A stretch of DNA of 64,000 nt from Billgrantia ethanolica (GCF_021404305.1 NZ_JABFTX010000004.1:620001-684000), one strand, 5' to 3'. Shown: positions 35,707 through 47,513, counted from the first letter of the stretch. Notes: a model not told the origin generated them from the letters alone. Made by a program: numbers and translations.

Positions 35707-35730
35707 GTCGCGCTTCCGGCAGTCAAGCAA

Positions 35731-35817
35731 GCCGAAGTGGTGGAATTGGTAGACACGCTATCTTGAGGGGGTAGTGACCTTACGGTCGTGCGGGTTCAAG
35801 TCCCGCCTTCGGCACCA
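35731..35817 (+). tRNA. tRNA-Leu (GAG)
   Basis: 87 nt with encoded CCA. The acceptor GCCGAAG pairs with CTTCGGC, and the D arm TGGTGGAATTGGTAGACAC is leucine-type. The anticodon loop TTGAGGG gives GAG. There is a long variable arm, and the T arm is CGGGTTCAAGTCCCG. It lies in the secG to tRNA-fMet region as in other gammaproteobacteria. Confidence 0.98.
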
Positions 35818-35909
35818 TCTGAAACGCTGCGAGCCCATTGGGGTCGTGAGTCGTCAGAAGCAGGATTGGCACCAGGAAGATTGCAGGTCCGTGTCTAGCG
35901 CAAGTCTCC

Positions 35910-35938
35910 TTGACGCAAGCGCTTTTCGCGCCTACAAT
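35910..35938 (+). promoter_or_regulatory. sigma-70 promoter of the tRNA-fMet operon
   Basis: TTGACG at 35910-35915, a 17-base spacer, and TACAAT at 35933-35938. The start would fall about 10 bases before tRNA-fMet, after a GC-rich discriminator (CGCCGACC), a feature typical of stringently controlled stable-RNA promoters. Confidence 0.85.
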
Positions 35939-35954
35939 CGCCGACCTGGAATGT

Positions 35955-36031
<77 letters not shown>

Positions 36032-36099
36032 TTTTCAGCCAAGTGTTCCTATAAGGGATGCAGAGTGGCGAAAGTGGTACTACAGGTTTCTTGTGAAAG

Positions 36100-36125
36100 G
36101 CCCCTTCCTGCGAAGGGGCTTTTTG
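36100..36125 (+). terminator. terminator between tRNA-fMet and rimP
   Basis: GCCCCTTC pairs with GAAGGGGC around CTGC, followed by TTTTTG. Probably partial, since rimP-nusA would otherwise need its own promoter, which I cannot see clearly. Confidence 0.75.
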
Positions 36126-36245
36126 TTAGCAGCTTACTGCCGGCATGGGTCGGCAGTGCTTATCCGGGCAACGCCAATCAGCCACCTAGCTTTCCTGTTC
36201 ACTCCCGGCCAGGTGCCTGATGCAACGGCTGTAGGAGCTTTCTCT

Positions 36246-36707
36246 GTGGCACTCAAGGACGCTGCGCTGCATGCGCTGATCGAACCGGTGGTCACCGCCA
36301 TGGGTTTCGAGCTCTGGGGCATCGAGTATCGCCCTCAGGGCAAGCACTCCCAGTTGGTGATCTACATTGATCATGCCGACGGTGTGAGCGTGGACCACTG
36401 CGCCGACGTGAGTCGTCAGGTCAGTGCCGTGCTCGACGTGGAGGATCCCATTCCGGGCGAGTATCGCCTGGAGGTGTCGTCACCGGGGATGGATCGTCCG
36501 CTGTATACCCTTGATCAGTTCGCTCGCTACGCTGGGCACGAGGTGGCACTGAAGCTGCGCGTGGCCTTCGACGGACGGCGCAAGTTCCAGGGGTTGCTGA
36601 CCGGTATCGAGGAAGACGAGGTCTTGCTGCAGCTCGACGGCGAGGAATACTGCTTTCCCATCGAAAGCATCGATCAGGCACGGGTAGTCCCGCGATTCGA
36701 GGACTGA
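36246..36707 (+). CDS. rimP: ribosome maturation factor RimP
   Basis: Needed for 30S subunit assembly. 153 residues. [21 protein letters not shown] and the conserved [14 protein letters not shown] are family hallmarks. The start is GTG 36246, with TAGGAGC 8 bases ahead; the frame is open upstream, but that part lacks homology. It is first of the rimP-nusA-infB-rbfA-truB run. Confidence 0.95.
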   Translation: MALKDAALHALIEPVVTAMGFELWGIEYRPQGKHSQLVIYIDHADGVSVDHCADVSRQVSAVLDVEDPIPGEYRLEVSSPGMDRPLYTLDQFARYAGHEVALKLRVAFDGRRKFQGLLTGIEEDEVLLQLDGEEYCFPIESIDQARVVPRFED

Positions 36708-36759
36708 GGCGCAGGCCAGGTTCGGTGCACAAGAACAGGTTTTCTGGCGAGGCAAAGGC

Positions 36760-38253
36760 ATGAGTAAAGAAATTCTGATGGTCGTCGATGCGATCTCAAA
36801 CGAGAAGGGCGTACCCCGCCAAGTGATCTTCGAGGCGGTTGAGGCGGCGCTGGCCAGCGCGTCACGCAAGCGCTTCGAAAATCGCGAGGTCAGCGTGCGC
36901 GTGCACATCGATCGTCAAACGGGCGACTACGAAACCTTCCGCCGCTGGGAAGTGGTGGAGGACGACGAGTTCGAGAACCCCGACGCCGAGATCAAGGAAT
37001 CCTTCGCCGCACGTCGCGAGCCGCCGCTCAAGCTGGGTGACGTGGTCGAGGAGCAGATCGAGAATGCCGCCTTCGGTCGCATCGCCGCCCAGACCGCCAA
37101 ACAGGTCATCGTGCAGAAGGTGCGCGAGGCCGAGCGTGCCGAGGTGGTACGGCAGTACGCCGAGCGCGAAGGCGAGCTGGTTGCCGGCATTGTCAAGAAG
37201 ACCACTCGCGACGGCCTGATCATCGACCTGGGCGACAACGCCGAGGCGTTCCTGCCGCGCAGCGAGATGATTCCCGGCGAGCGCTACCGCATGAACGATC
37301 GTGTTCGCGCGCTGCTGCTCAAGGTCGACGCCGAGGCGCGTGGCGCCCAGCTGATCCTGTCGCGCACCTGCCCGGAGCTGATCATCGAGCTGTTCAAGAT
37401 CGAGGTGCCGGAGATCGCCGAGCAGCTCATCGAGATCAAGGGTGCGGCACGCGATCCTGGCTCACGGGCCAAGATCGCGGTCAAGACCAACGACCGTCGC
37501 ATCGATCCGGTCGGTGCCTGCGTCGGCATGCGCGGCTCACGCGTTCAGGCGGTGTCGAGTGAGCTGCAGAACGAGCGGGTCGACATCATCCTGTGGGACG
37601 ACAATCCCGCTCAGCTGGTGATCAACGCCATGGCGCCGGCCGATGTTGGCTCGATCCTGGTCGATGAGGATGCGCATGCCATGGACGTGGCCGTGGCCGA
37701 GGACAACCTAGCCCAGGCCATCGGTCGCAGTGGTCAGAACGTGCGTCTGGCTTCCGAGCTCACCGGCTGGCGGATCAACGTCATGACCGAGAGCGAGGCG
37801 GAAGACAAGCGCGAGCAGGAAATCGACAGTCTGGTCGAGAACTTCATTCAGCATCTGGAGATCGAGGACGACCTCGCCCGGCTGCTGGTGGAAGAGGGTT
37901 TCACCACGCTGGAAGAGATCGCCTACGTGCCCCTCGAGGAGATGCTCGAGATCGAGGAGCTCGACGAAGAACTGGTGGAAGAGCTGCGTGCCCGCGCCAA
38001 GGACGAGCTGTTGACGTTGGCCATCGCCTCCGAAGAGGAACTCGACGGTGCACAGCCGGCCGACGACCTGCTGGAGATGGATGGCATGGAGCGTCATCTG
38101 GCCTTCATCCTGGCCAGCCGGGGCATCGTTACCATGGAGGATCTCGCCGAGCAGTCCGTCGACGACTTGATGGACATCGAGGGCATGGACGAGGAGCGCG
38201 CTGCAGCACTGATCATGACTGCCCGTGCGCCCTGGTTCGAGAACGAACAGTAA
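36760..38253 (+). CDS. nusA: transcription termination/antitermination factor NusA
   Basis: Binds RNA polymerase and modulates pausing, termination and antitermination. 497 residues. An N-terminal polymerase-binding domain is followed by an S1 domain ([24 protein letters not shown]), two KH domains ([15 protein letters not shown]), and two acidic C-terminal repeats of helix-hairpin-helix type (residues about 365-425 and 440-490). It sits between rimP and infB, as usual. Confidence 0.98.
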   Translation: MSKEILMVVDAISNEKGVPRQVIFEAVEAALASASRKRFENREVSVRVHIDRQTGDYETFRRWEVVEDDEFENPDAEIKESFAARREPPLKLGDVVEEQIENAAFGRIAAQTAKQVIVQKVREAERAEVVRQYAEREGELVAGIVKKTTRDGLIIDLGDNAEAFLPRSEMIPGERYRMNDRVRALLLKVDAEARGAQLILSRTCPELIIELFKIEVPEIAEQLIEIKGAARDPGSRAKIAVKTNDRRIDPVGACVGMRGSRVQAVSSELQNERVDIILWDDNPAQLVINAMAPADVGSILVDEDAHAMDVAVAEDNLAQAIGRSGQNVRLASELTGWRINVMTESEAEDKREQEIDSLVENFIQHLEIEDDLARLLVEEGFTTLEEIAYVPLEEMLEIEELDEELVEELRARAKDELLTLAIASEEELDGAQPADDLLEMDGMERHLAFILASRGIVTMEDLAEQSVDDLMDIEGMDEERAAALIMTARAPWFENEQ

Positions 38254-38280
38254 ACGGGTCACGGGCTGAGGAGGGTCGAG

Positions 38281-40818
38281 ATGTCGGAAATGACCGTTAA
38301 GGATTTTGCAGCGAAGGTTGGGCGCGACGTGCCCCGCCTGCTGGAACAGATGAAAGAAGCCGGGCTCGAGCACAAGTCGGAGGGCGACGCTGTGTCCGAG
38401 GAGGACAAGCGCAAGCTGCTCGACTACTTGACCAAGAGCCATGGCGGCGCCGGTGCCGGCGCGCGCAATCGCATCACGCTGACGCGCAAGACGCGCAGCA
38501 AGATCAAGACCGGCGAGCGTGGCAAGACCATCGAGGTGCAGGTGCGCAAGAAGCGTACCTACGTCAAGCGTGCGGAAGAGGAAGAGGCGCCCAAGGCGGA
38601 GCCGGTGGAAGAGAGCGGGCCGCGCCAGCTGGTAGGCGACATGGCCGATTCCCAGGCCAAGCGCGAGGCCGAGCAGGCCGAGCAAGCCAAGGCGCGCGCC
38701 GCCGAGCAGGCCGCCAGCGCAGAGGCCGCCAAGGCCGAAGCTGCCGAGGCCGCTCAAGCCGCCAAGGCTGAAGCGCCCAAGATGGCGGTGCCCGAACTGG
38801 TGGAGCCGGAAGAAGAACCGGCTGCCCAGCCCGAGCCGCCAGCGCCGCCCAAGGAAGGCCGTACCGACCGTCGTACCGCGCCGCCCAAGAAGGCCTCGGC
38901 CAAGAAGGGTCGTCACGACCGCGATGACGACGACCGTGGCGATCGCGAAGAGCGTCGCCGTGGCGGCGGCAAGAAGGTCAAGCGCGCCGAGCGTCGCGGC
39001 GGCCGCCGTGGTTCCGGCCAGAGCGGCGGTGGCAAGCACGGCTTCCAGAAGCCGACGCAGCCGATCGTGCGTGAGGTTACCATCCCCGAGTCGATCAGCG
39101 TTGCCGAGCTGGCAGACAAGATGTCGATCAAGGCGAACGAGGTCATCAAGACCATGTTCACCATGGGTGCGGCGGTGACCATCAACCAGACCATCGATCA
39201 GGACACCGCGGCCATCGTGGTCGAGGAGATGGGCCATAAGCCCAAGCTGATCAAGGACGATGCACTCGAGACCGAGATGCTCGAAGGCATCTCCTACGAG
39301 GGCGAGGAGATCACCCGTTCGCCGGTGGTGACCGTGATGGGTCACGTCGACCACGGCAAGACCTCGCTGCTCGATTACATCCGCAAGGCCAAGGTGGCCA
39401 CCGGTGAAGCCGGCGGCATCACCCAGCACATCGGCGCCTACCACGTCGAGGACGAGCACGGCGGCGTGACCTTCCTCGATACCCCGGGTCACGCGGCGTT
39501 CACCGCCATGCGTGCGCGCGGCGCCAAGGCGACCGACGTGGTCATCCTGGTGGTGGCGGCTGACGACGGCGTCATGCCCCAGACCATCGAGGCGATCGAG
39601 CACTCCAAGGCGGCCGAGGTGCCCATGGTGGTGGCGGTCAACAAGATCGACAAGCCGGCGGCCGACCCGGATCGGGTCAAGAACGAGCTGTCCCAGCACG
39701 GCGTGATCTCCGAGGAGTGGGGTGGCGACACCCAGTTCGTGCATGTCTCGGCCAAGAGCGGCGAAGGCATCGAGGATCTGCTGGAGGCGATCCAGCTGGT
39801 TTCCGAGGTGCTCGAGCTCAAGGCCGTGCCGGAAGCGCCCGGCAAGGGCGTAGTGGTCGAGTCGCGCCTCGACCGTGGTCGCGGCCCGGTGGCCACCGTG
39901 CTGGTCCAGAACGGTACCCTGAAGAAGGGCGACATCGTGCTGGCCGGCCTGCACTACGGCCGCGTGCGCGCCCTGACCAACGAGCTCGGTCAGCAGGTCG
40001 ACTCGGCGGGTCCCGCCATGCCGGTGGAGATTCAGGGTCTCGACGGCACCCCGGATGCCGGTGACGACTTCATGGTCGTGGCCGATGAGAAGAAGGCCCG
40101 CGAGGTCGCCAACTTCCGTCAGGGCAAGTACCGCGAGGTGCGTCTGGCGCGTCAGCAGAAGGCCAAGCTGGAGAACATGTTCAGCCAGATGGGCCAGGAC
40201 GAAGTGGCCAAGGTCAACATCGTGCTCAAGGCCGACGTGCAGGGCTCGCTGGAAGCGATCAAGGGCGCTCTCGAGGAGCTCTCCACCGACGAGGTGCAGG
40301 TCTCCGTGGTCTCCTCCGGTGTGGGCGGCATCACCGGCACCGACGCCAACCTGGCGCTGGCCTCCGAGGCCATCGTGGTCGGCTTCAACGTGCGTGCCGA
40401 CGCCGCCGCTCGCGAGATCATCGAGCGCGAAGGGCTGGATCTGCGCTACTACAGCGTCATCTACCAGCTGATCGACGAGGTCAAGCAGGCCATGAGCGGC
40501 ATGCTGGCACCGGAGTGGAAGGAAGAGATCGTCGGCGTGGCCGAGGTTCGCGATGTCTTCCGCGCGCCCAAGATCGGCGCCGTGGCCGGCTGCATGGTGG
40601 TCGAGGGTACCGTCTTCCGTAACAAGAAGATCCGCGTGCTGCGCGACAACGTCGTCATCTACGAGGGCGAGCTCGAATCGCTGCGCCGCTTCAAGGACGA
40701 CGTGCAGGAAGTGCGCAGCGGCATGGAGTGCGGTATCGGCGTCAAGAACTACAACGACGTCCAGGTCGGCGACAAGATCGAGGTCTTCGACCAGGTCAAG
40801 GTCGAGCGGACGCTGTAA
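38281..40818 (+). CDS. infB: translation initiation factor IF-2
   Basis: GTPase that places fMet-tRNA on the 30S subunit. 845 residues. IF2_N ([25 protein letters not shown]), a long Ala/Glu/Lys/Arg-rich linker (about 55-260), a second IF2_N-like module, then the G domain with [14 protein letters not shown] and NKID, and C-terminal domains. A GAGGAGG site precedes ATG 38281. Confidence 0.98.
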   Translation: MSEMTVKDFAAKVGRDVPRLLEQMKEAGLEHKSEGDAVSEEDKRKLLDYLTKSHGGAGAGARNRITLTRKTRSKIKTGERGKTIEVQVRKKRTYVKRAEEEEAPKAEPVEESGPRQLVGDMADSQAKREAEQAEQAKARAAEQAASAEAAKAEAAEAAQAAKAEAPKMAVPELVEPEEEPAAQPEPPAPPKEGRTDRRTAPPKKASAKKGRHDRDDDDRGDREERRRGGGKKVKRAERRGGRRGSGQSGGGKHGFQKPTQPIVREVTIPESISVAELADKMSIKANEVIKTMFTMGAAVTINQTIDQDTAAIVVEEMGHKPKLIKDDALETEMLEGISYEGEEITRSPVVTVMGHVDHGKTSLLDYIRKAKVATGEAGGITQHIGAYHVEDEHGGVTFLDTPGHAAFTAMRARGAKATDVVILVVAADDGVMPQTIEAIEHSKAAEVPMVVAVNKIDKPAADPDRVKNELSQHGVISEEWGGDTQFVHVSAKSGEGIEDLLEAIQLVSEVLELKAVPEAPGKGVVVESRLDRGRGPVATVLVQNGTLKKGDIVLAGLHYGRVRALTNELGQQVDSAGPAMPVEIQGLDGTPDAGDDFMVVADEKKAREVANFRQGKYREVRLARQQKAKLENMFSQMGQDEVAKVNIVLKADVQGSLEAIKGALEELSTDEVQVSVVSSGVGGITGTDANLALASEAIVVGFNVRADAAAREIIEREGLDLRYYSVIYQLIDEVKQAMSGMLAPEWKEEIVGVAEVRDVFRAPKIGAVAGCMVVEGTVFRNKKIRVLRDNVVIYEGELESLRRFKDDVQEVRSGMECGIGVKNYNDVQVGDKIEVFDQVKVERTL

Positions 40819-40836
40819 TCGCAGCGGGAGTTGAGC

Positions 40837-41253
40837 ATGCGCGAGTTCAAGCGTACCGACCGGGTCGGCGATCAGATGCAGAAGGAGCTGGCCGTACTGA
40901 TCCAGCGTGAGGTCAAGGACCCGCGCCTGGGCATGGTCACCGTCAGCGGGGTCACGGTCAGCCGTGACCTGGGCTACGCCGATGTCTACGTGACCCTGCT
41001 GGGCGAGGACAGTCCCGAGCGCATCAAGGAGAACCTCAAGGTCCTCAAGCAGGCGGCGGGCTTCCTGCGCAGTCAGATCGCCCGGCGCATCAAGCTGCGT
41101 CACGTGCCGGAGCTGCGCTTTCACTACGACGAGAGCGTGGTGCGTGGCCAGCGGCTCTCCTCGCTGATCGACGAGGCCGTCTCCAGCGATCGTGCGCGTC
41201 ACGACGATGACGAGCACGGCCCGGACGGCAGCGACGAAGGAGAGCGCGGCTGA
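40837..41253 (+). CDS. rbfA: ribosome-binding factor A
   Basis: Late 30S maturation factor and cold-adaptation protein. 138 residues of KH-like fold: [38 protein letters not shown] and [20 protein letters not shown]. An acidic tail follows ([16 protein letters not shown]). GGGAG is spaced 6 bases from ATG 40837, better than for TTG 40831. The last base of its stop is the first of the truB start codon. Confidence 0.96.
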   Translation: MREFKRTDRVGDQMQKELAVLIQREVKDPRLGMVTVSGVTVSRDLGYADVYVTLLGEDSPERIKENLKVLKQAAGFLRSQIARRIKLRHVPELRFHYDESVVRGQRLSSLIDEAVSSDRARHDDDEHGPDGSDEGERG

Positions 41254-42167
41254 TGGCGAGGCGCCGTCGCGGCCTGCCGGTCAACGGCGTGCTGCTGCTC
41301 GACAAGCCCAAGGGCGCGTCGAGCAATCATGCCCTGCAGCGGGTACGACGCCTGCTGCAGGCGCAGAAGGCGGGCCATACCGGCACGCTGGATCCGATGG
41401 CCACCGGGCTGCTGCCGGTGTGCCTCGGCGAGGCGACCAAGTTCTCGGCACACCTGCTCGAGGCCGACAAGGTCTATCGCACCCGGGTTCAACTGGGTGC
41501 GGTGACCGACACCGGCGACGCCGAAGGCGAGGTGATCGAGCGCTGCGCGGTGCCATCGCTGACGGCGGCGGACGTCGAGCGTGTGCTCGAGCGCTTTCGC
41601 GGCGAGATCGAGCAGACGCCACCGATGTACTCGGCGCTCAAGCATCAGGGGCGCAAGCTCTACGAACTGGCCCGCGAGGGCAAGAGCGTCGAGCGTGCAG
41701 TGCGTCGCGTGACGGTGTATGATGCCCGGCTGCTTGCCTTCGAGGGCGATGCCTTCGAGCTGGAAGTCCGGGTCAGCAAGGGCACCTACGTGCGTACCCT
41801 GGCCGAGGACATCGGTCGGGCGCTCGGCAGTGGGGCGCACATCACTGCCCTGCGGCGGCTGGCCACCGGCCCTTTCGGCACGGAGGGCATGCTGCCCATC
41901 GAGGCGCTGGAGGCGCTGTCGGATCAGGATGAGCGAGAAGCTGTGCTGCTGCCGGTCGACGTGCTGGTGGCGCATCTGCCCAAGCTCATCGTCGACGAAA
42001 GTGCCAGGCAGCGGCTCGTGCACGGCCAGGCGGCAAGCGTCGATGCCGGCGGCGAGCCGGCCGGCAAGCTGACGAGACTCTACTGCGGCGAGACCTTCAT
42101 CGGGCTCGGCGTGGTGACGGGGCCACAGGAGGTGGCGCCGAAGCGGCTGCTCACGGCAGCCGATTGA
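41253..42167 (+). CDS. truB: tRNA pseudouridine-55 synthase TruB
   Basis: Makes pseudouridine 55 in the T loop of tRNAs. 304 residues. The catalytic aspartate is Asp47 in [15 protein letters not shown], and [13 protein letters not shown] is conserved, with a C-terminal PUA-like domain. Its ATG overlaps the rbfA stop by one base (TGATG). Confidence 0.97.
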   Translation: MARRRRGLPVNGVLLLDKPKGASSNHALQRVRRLLQAQKAGHTGTLDPMATGLLPVCLGEATKFSAHLLEADKVYRTRVQLGAVTDTGDAEGEVIERCAVPSLTAADVERVLERFRGEIEQTPPMYSALKHQGRKLYELAREGKSVERAVRRVTVYDARLLAFEGDAFELEVRVSKGTYVRTLAEDIGRALGSGAHITALRRLATGPFGTEGMLPIEALEALSDQDEREAVLLPVDVLVAHLPKLIVDESARQRLVHGQAASVDAGGEPAGKLTRLYCGETFIGLGVVTGPQEVAPKRLLTAAD

Positions 42168-42189
42168 GGGATGGCGCGAGCGCCGTCCC
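42168..42189 (+). other. hairpin between truB and rpsO
   Basis: GGGATGGCG pairs with CGCCGTCCC around CGAG, directly after the truB stop, with no T tail. It may limit read-through or mark an RNase cleavage region. Confidence 0.4.
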
Positions 42190-42270
42190 GCAAGGAGAGA
42201 CGCCCGAGACTGCAAATATGCGTGGTCTCACACATTCACGTTTCAGGCATATTGCTTACTGGAGAAACAG

Positions 42271-42540
42271 ATGGCACTTACCGCTGAACAGAAGGCCGAG
42301 ATCGTCAAGGAATTCGCCCGTGGCGACAACGATACCGGTTCCCCCGAGGTTCAGGTGGCCCTGCTGAGCGCCAACATCGACGGCCTGCAGGATCACTTCA
42401 AGACCAACAAGCAGGATCACCACTCCCGTCGTGGCCTGATCCGCATGGTCAACCAGCGCCGCAAGCTGCTGGACTACCTGAAGCGCAAGGACCTGGCGCG
42501 CTATCAGGCATTGATCCAGCGCCTCGGCCTGCGTCGTTAA
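42271..42540 (+). CDS. rpsO: 30S ribosomal protein S15
   Basis: Primary 16S rRNA-binding protein. 89 residues, exact family length. [34 protein letters not shown] and [30 protein letters not shown] are typical. A TGGAGAA site precedes the ATG. A strong terminator follows, then pnp; in E. coli S15 represses its own translation. Confidence 0.98.
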   Translation: MALTAEQKAEIVKEFARGDNDTGSPEVQVALLSANIDGLQDHFKTNKQDHHSRRGLIRMVNQRRKLLDYLKRKDLARYQALIQRLGLRR

Positions 42541-42552
42541 ACGACGCGAAGC

Positions 42553-42600
42553 TGGAAACGAAACGGGCAGCCCCATGGGGCTGCCCGTTTTGCGTTTCCA
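42553..42600 (+). terminator. terminator after rpsO, extended stem
   Basis: A perfect inner stem AAACGGGCAGCCCC / GGGGCTGCCCGTTT around AT, extended on the outside by TGGAAACG / CGTTTCCA. The long duplex could also be an RNase III substrate that controls pnp. Confidence 0.9.
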
Positions 42601-42709
42601 GGGGTGAAATCGGTGGTATAGGTGGCTCTCGCGCGCGTCAACCCCTAAAATGGTCGCCGAGTCAAAAACGACCCATACATGAAGTAGAGACAAGTTGAAG
42701 GAAGTCGCC

Positions 42710-44842
42710 GTGAATCCGGTCAAGAAAACGTTTCAGTACGGTCGCAGCACCGTCACCCTGGAAACCGGGCGCATCGCCCGCCAAGCCACCGGTGCCGTCA
42801 TGGTCACCATGGACGACACCGTGGTGCTGTGCACCGTGGTGGCCCGCAAGGACACCAAGCCCGGGCAGGATTTCTTCCCGCTCTCCGTGCACTATCAGGA
42901 GAAGACCTACGCGGTGGGCAAGATCCCCGGCGGCTTCTTCAAGCGTGAAGGGCGTCCCACCGAGAAGGAAACCCTCACCTCGCGACTGATCGACCGCCCC
43001 ATCCGTCCGCTGTTCCCCAAGGGGTTCATGAACGAGGTGCAGGTCATCTGTACGGTGCTCTCCACCGACCGCAACCATGACCCGGACATCGCCGCCATGC
43101 TCGGCACATCGGCGGCGCTGGCGATTTCCGGCGTACCGTTCAACGGCCCCATCGGCGCCGCCCGCGTGGGCTTCGACGAGGAGAAGGGCTACTTCCTCAA
43201 CCCCACCGTGGAAGAGCTGGCCAGCTCCGAGCTGGACATGGTGGTGGCCGGCACCGAGAAGGCCGTGCTGATGGTCGAGTCCGAGGCCGACGAGCTGCTC
43301 GAGGACGAGATGCTGGGCGCCGTGCTCTACGGCCACCAGGAGATGCAGGTCGCCATCCGCGCCATCAACGAGCTGGTCGCCGAGGCCGGCAAGCCCAAGT
43401 GGGACTGGCAGCCCGCGCCCGAGAACACCGCGCTCAAGCAGGCGCTGGCGACGGCCTTCGAAGTCAAGGTCGGCGAAGCCTATCGCATCACCGACAAGAT
43501 GGCGCGTCAGGATGCGCTGGCCGCGCTCAAGGAGCAGGCGCTCGAGCAGCTGGCCGGTGAGGAAGAGGGCAAGTTCGACGCCGACGAGGTGAAGGGTGCC
43601 TTCGCCGGTCTCGAGAAGCGCGTGGTGCGTAGCCGAGTGGTCAAGGGCGAGCCGCGCATCGACGGTCGCGACCACAAGACCGTGCGGCCGCTGGCCATCG
43701 AGGTGGGCAGCCTGCCCAAGACTCATGGTTCGGCGATCTTCACCCGCGGCGAGACTCAGGCTATCGTCATTGCCACCTTGGGCACTCTGCGCGACGCCCA
43801 GCTGATCGAATCGCTGGAAGGCGAACGCAAGGATCGCTTCCTGCTGCACTACAACTTCCCCCCCTACAGCGTGGGCGAGGCCGGCTTCATGGGCGGACCC
43901 AAGCGTCGCGAGATCGGTCATGGCCGTCTGGCGCGTCGCGGCGTCCAGGCCATGCTGCCCGACGAGGCGGATTTCCCCTACACCATTCGCGTGGTCTCCG
44001 AGATCACCGAGTCCAACGGCTCCAGCTCGATGGCATCGGTGTGCGGTTCGTCGCTGGCCCTGATGGATGCCGGTGTGCCGATGAAGGCGCCGGTGGCGGG
44101 TATTGCCATGGGTCTGGTGAAGGATGAGAACGGCTTTGCCGTGCTTACCGACATCCTCGGCGACGAAGACCACCTTGGCGACATGGACTTCAAGGTGGCC
44201 GGCAGCGCCGCCGGTGTCACCGCGCTGCAGATGGACATCAAGATCGAGGGCATCAACGAGGAGATCATGGAGATCGCCCTGCAGCAGGCCAACGAGGCCC
44301 GTCTGCACATCCTCGAGCAGATGAACACGGTGATCGCCCAGAGCCGTTCCGAAGTCTCCGAGAACGCGCCTTCCATGGCCACCATCAAGATCGACCCGGA
44401 GAAGATCCGCGACGTCATCGGCAAGGGCGGTGCCACCATCCGCAAGATCTGCGAGGATACCGGCGCGTCCATCGACCTGGACGACGACGGCACCGTGCGC
44501 ATCTACGCCGAGGACAAGGCGGCGGCCAAGAAGGCCATCGACATCGTGCTGTCGATCACCGCCGAAGCCGAGATCGGCAAGCTCTACCGCGGCAAGGTGG
44601 TGCGCATCGCCGACTTCGGCGCCTTCGTCAACATCATGCCGGGTACCGACGGCCTGGTGCACATCTCGCAGATCGTGCCCGAGCGGGTCAACGACGTGCG
44701 TGACTTCCTCAACGAGGGTGACGAAGTGGTGGTCAAGGTGCTCGACATCGACAACCGCAACCGTGTGAAGCTCACCATCAAGGAGATCAGCGCGGAAGAG
44801 AAGGCTGCCTTCGAAGCCGCCGAGGCAGAGGTCGCGGTGTAA
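42710..44842 (+). CDS. pnp: polynucleotide phosphorylase
   Basis: 3'-5' phosphorolytic exoribonuclease of the degradosome. 710 residues. Two RNase PH-like cores ([19 protein letters not shown] and the second with [13 protein letters not shown] and [18 protein letters not shown]), then a KH domain ([20 protein letters not shown]) and an S1 domain ([28 protein letters not shown]). GTG 42710 is placed by AAGGAA 6 bases before. Confidence 0.97.
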   Translation: MNPVKKTFQYGRSTVTLETGRIARQATGAVMVTMDDTVVLCTVVARKDTKPGQDFFPLSVHYQEKTYAVGKIPGGFFKREGRPTEKETLTSRLIDRPIRPLFPKGFMNEVQVICTVLSTDRNHDPDIAAMLGTSAALAISGVPFNGPIGAARVGFDEEKGYFLNPTVEELASSELDMVVAGTEKAVLMVESEADELLEDEMLGAVLYGHQEMQVAIRAINELVAEAGKPKWDWQPAPENTALKQALATAFEVKVGEAYRITDKMARQDALAALKEQALEQLAGEEEGKFDADEVKGAFAGLEKRVVRSRVVKGEPRIDGRDHKTVRPLAIEVGSLPKTHGSAIFTRGETQAIVIATLGTLRDAQLIESLEGERKDRFLLHYNFPPYSVGEAGFMGGPKRREIGHGRLARRGVQAMLPDEADFPYTIRVVSEITESNGSSSMASVCGSSLALMDAGVPMKAPVAGIAMGLVKDENGFAVLTDILGDEDHLGDMDFKVAGSAAGVTALQMDIKIEGINEEIMEIALQQANEARLHILEQMNTVIAQSRSEVSENAPSMATIKIDPEKIRDVIGKGGATIRKICEDTGASIDLDDDGTVRIYAEDKAAAKKAIDIVLSITAEAEIGKLYRGKVVRIADFGAFVNIMPGTDGLVHISQIVPERVNDVRDFLNEGDEVVVKVLDIDNRNRVKLTIKEISAEEKAAFEAAEAEVAV

Positions 44843-44865
44843 GCACTACTCGACGCCGAAACGCG

Positions 44866-44905
44866 AACCGCCCCCATGGCCTGGCCATGGGGGCGGTTTT
44901 TTTTT
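44866..44905 (+). terminator. terminator after pnp
   Basis: AACCGCCCCCATGGC pairs perfectly with GCCATGGGGGCGGTT around a CTG loop, with a run of nine T bases. It acts only in the plus direction. Confidence 0.93.
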
Positions 44906-44920
44906 GACGCCGCGGCTTTA

Positions 44921-46096
44921 TTATCTCTCGATTGCCAGGGCAACGCCTTGGCCACCGCCAATACACAGCGTGGCCAGACCCTTCTTGGCGTCACGGGCGA
45001 TCATCTCGTGCAGCAGTGACACCAGCACGCGGCAGCCGGAGGCGCCGATGGGGTGCCCCAGGGCGATGGCGCCGCCGTTGACGTTGACCTTGGAGGTGTC
45101 CCAGCCGAGCTCCTTGTTGACCGACAGCGCCTGGGCGGCGAAGGCCTCGTTGGCCTCGACCAGGTCGAGGTCGTCCAGGCTCCAGCCGGCCTTCTCCAGA
45201 CAGCGGCGGGTAGCCGGTGCCGGGCCGATGCCCATGATCGCCGGGTCGACGCCGGCGTTGGAGTAGGCCACGATGCGGGCAAGCGGCTCGAGGCCGAGCT
45301 CGCGGGCCTTGTCAGCGGAACACAGCATCACCGCAGCGGCGCCGTCGTTGATCGAGGAGGCGTTGCCGGCGGTGATGGTACCGTCCTTCTTGAACGCGGG
45401 GCGCATGCCGGCGAGCTTGTCGGCGCTCACTTCGCGCGGGTTCTCGTCGGTGTCGAACACCACCGGATCACCCTTGCGCTGGGGGATCTCCACCGGCACG
45501 ATCTGGCCCTTGAAGCGGCCTTCCCTGATGGCGGCGGCGGCCTTCTGCTGCGAGGCGGCGGCGAACTCGTCCATCTCCTCACGGGTGATGCCGTATTTCT
45601 CGGCCAGGTTCTCGGCGGTGATGCCCATGTGGTAGTCGTTGAAGGCGTCCCACAGGCCGTCGTGCACCATGGTGTCGATGGCCTTCCAGTCACCCATGCG
45701 CTGGCCGTTGCGCGAGTTGGGCAGCACGTGGGGCGAGGCCGACATGTTCTCCTGGCCGCCGGCAATGATCAGCTCGGCGTCGCCGCAGCGAATCGCCTGC
45801 GTCGCCAGGTGCAGAGCCTTGAGGCCCGAGCCACACACCTTGTTGATTGTCATGGCGGGCACGGCGGCGGGCAGGCCGGCCTTGATGGCAGCTTGACGGG
45901 CCGGGTTCTGGCCCACGCCGGCGGTCAGTACCTGACCGAGCAATACCTCGTCTACCTGCTCCGGGGCCACACCGGTGGTGGCCAGTATGTCCTTGATTAC
46001 CAGCGCACCGAGGTCGCTGGCGGCGATACCGGAAAGTGAGCCCCCGAATGCGCCGATGGCGGTACGGCGGGCGGCAACGATCACCACGTCTTGCAT
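44921..46096 (-). CDS. acetyl-CoA acetyltransferase (thiolase)
   Basis: Condenses two acetyl-CoA to acetoacetyl-CoA or the reverse. 391 residues. The acyl-accepting cysteine is Cys88 in [30 protein letters not shown] and the second cysteine in CIGGGQGVA are present. The biosynthetic type (PhaA/AtoB) fits best, and Halomonas strains make polyhydroxybutyrate, but no pha gene is in the window. ATG 46096 is 7 bases after GGGAG; 46102 is too close. Downstream of panD on the same strand. Confidence 0.92.
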   Translation of the reverse strand: MQDVVIVAARRTAIGAFGGSLSGIAASDLGALVIKDILATTGVAPEQVDEVLLGQVLTAGVGQNPARQAAIKAGLPAAVPAMTINKVCGSGLKALHLATQAIRCGDAELIIAGGQENMSASPHVLPNSRNGQRMGDWKAIDTMVHDGLWDAFNDYHMGITAENLAEKYGITREEMDEFAAASQQKAAAAIREGRFKGQIVPVEIPQRKGDPVVFDTDENPREVSADKLAGMRPAFKKDGTITAGNASSINDGAAAVMLCSADKARELGLEPLARIVAYSNAGVDPAIMGIGPAPATRRCLEKAGWSLDDLDLVEANEAFAAQALSVNKELGWDTSKVNVNGGAIALGHPIGASGCRVLVSLLHEMIARDAKKGLATLCIGGGQGVALAIER

Positions 46097-46216
46097 TGTC
46101 ATTCTCCCGAGTCGTTCACTGGCGTCAGCCCGACCAGCATAGGCGACTATTGTGCAGCGCGGCAATCCCCCCGCTGACGTGACGGTTCACGATACTGCCG
46201 CGAGTCACCCACCCGA

Positions 46217-46597
46217 TCAGGCGAACTGGACGGGAATGGCGTTGCTGGTGTGGCTGACGGTGTTACCTTCCTGCAGGTAGACGAGGCGTGGCTGGTGGTG
46301 CTCCAGTTCGGCCTCGCTGTAATGAGCATAGCTGCAAATGATCACGCGGTCGCCGGGGCCGGCGAGATGCGCGGCGGCACCGTTGATGGAGATGACCCTG
46401 GAGCCCTCTTCGGCACGAATGGCGTAGGTGGTGAAGCGCTGGCCGTTTTCGACGTTGTAGATCTGGATCTGCTCATTCTCGCGAATGCCGGACATGTCCA
46501 GCAGCTCACCGTCGATGGCACAGGAGCCTTCATAGTTGAGCACGGCATGAGTGACGCGGGCCATGTGCAGCTTGGCCTTGAGCATGATGGTGAACAT
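46217..46597 (-). CDS. panD: aspartate 1-decarboxylase
   Basis: Pyruvoyl enzyme making beta-alanine from aspartate for pantothenate. 126 residues. Self-cleavage occurs at Gly24-Ser25 in YEGSC, and Ser25 becomes the pyruvoyl group. [24 protein letters not shown] and the conserved tyrosine region are typical. GGAGG lies before ATG 46597. It completes panB-panC-panD on one strand, so pantothenate genes are together here. Confidence 0.97.
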   Translation of the reverse strand: MFTIMLKAKLHMARVTHAVLNYEGSCAIDGELLDMSGIRENEQIQIYNVENGQRFTTYAIRAEEGSRVISINGAAAHLAGPGDRVIICSYAHYSEAELEHHQPRLVYLQEGNTVSHTSNAIPVQFA

Positions 46598-46633
46598 GCG
46601 GGGTATTACCTCCGGATAGCGCTGGGAACCGCC

Positions 46634-47482
46634 TCAGTGCGGCAGGGTCAGGGTCAGATTGTCGATCAGGCGGGTCTTGCCCAGGCGTGCGGCGACGAGC
46701 AGCACGGCCTCGCGGGTGGTGGCATTCACCGCCGCCAAGTCGTTGCTGCGAAGCTCCAAATAGTCGGGCTCGAAGCCGGCCACCCGCAGCCGGGCCAGCC
46801 CCGTCTCGAGGGTCGCCTCGATCGGCGCGCCGGCTTCCAGGGCTTCGCGCAGGGCGATGAGGGTGCGCTGCAGCTCCGCTGCCGTGGCGCGCTCGCGGGC
46901 ATCGAGATAGCCGTTGCGTGAGGAGAGCGCCAGCCCGTCCTCGGCGCGCACGATGGGTACGCCAACGATCTCGATGGGGAAGTGCAGATCCGTAACCAGT
47001 TTGCGGATCACCGCCAACTGCTGGTAGTCCTTCTCGCCGAAGCAGGCCACATCGGGCTGCACGAGGTTGAAGAGTATGGCAACCACGGTGGCGACGCCGT
47101 CGAAGTGGCCGGGGCGCGAGCCGCCGCAAAGCCCTTCGCTGACCACCGGCACACTCACCTGGGCGAGGCCCTGCAGGCCGTGAGGATAGAGGGTGGCATC
47201 GCTGGGCGCGAACAGCAGGTCGCACCCGGCGGCCTCGAGCTTGGCCTGGTCGTCGGCGAGGGTGCGGGGATAGGCATCCAGATCCTCGCCGGCGCCGAAC
47301 TGCAACGGATTGACGAAGATGGTGGCAACCACTACGTCGGCATGACGCCTGGCGCTCTCCACCAAGGACAGGTGGCCGGCGTGAAGGTTGCCCATGGTTG
47401 GCACCAGTCCGATGCGCTGCCCGCGTCGGCGATACTCACCGAGTGCCTCACGCAGCGCCGGAATGTCTCGCAGAGTACGCAT
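46634..47482 (-). CDS. panC: pantothenate synthetase
   Basis: Joins pantoate and beta-alanine with ATP. 282 residues. The HIGH-like motif is in PTMGNLHAGHLSLV, with FVNPLQF, GEKDYQQL and ALSSRNGYL further on. Two in-frame ATGs exist (47488, 47482); AGGAG is spaced correctly for 47482. It lies 58 bases after panB and 36 before panD. Confidence 0.96.
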   Translation of the reverse strand: MRTLRDIPALREALGEYRRRGQRIGLVPTMGNLHAGHLSLVESARRHADVVVATIFVNPLQFGAGEDLDAYPRTLADDQAKLEAAGCDLLFAPSDATLYPHGLQGLAQVSVPVVSEGLCGGSRPGHFDGVATVVAILFNLVQPDVACFGEKDYQQLAVIRKLVTDLHFPIEIVGVPIVRAEDGLALSSRNGYLDARERATAAELQRTLIALREALEAGAPIEATLETGLARLRVAGFEPDYLELRSNDLAAVNATTREAVLLVAARLGKTRLIDNLTLTLPH

Positions 47483-47513
47483 CGGCATGACTCCTGGAAG
47501 GAAAGCGCAGTAT

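Noticed and set aside
37708-41217. 1169-codon open frame on the minus strand over nusA and infB
   Set aside because: It is a shadow of the high-GC codon usage of nusA-infB, with repetitive His/Leu/Asp-rich sequence and no domain; the plus-strand genes are certain.
44921-46096. Naming the thiolase phaA
   Set aside because: Sequence fits both PhaA and AtoB, and no phaB or phaC is in the window to decide.
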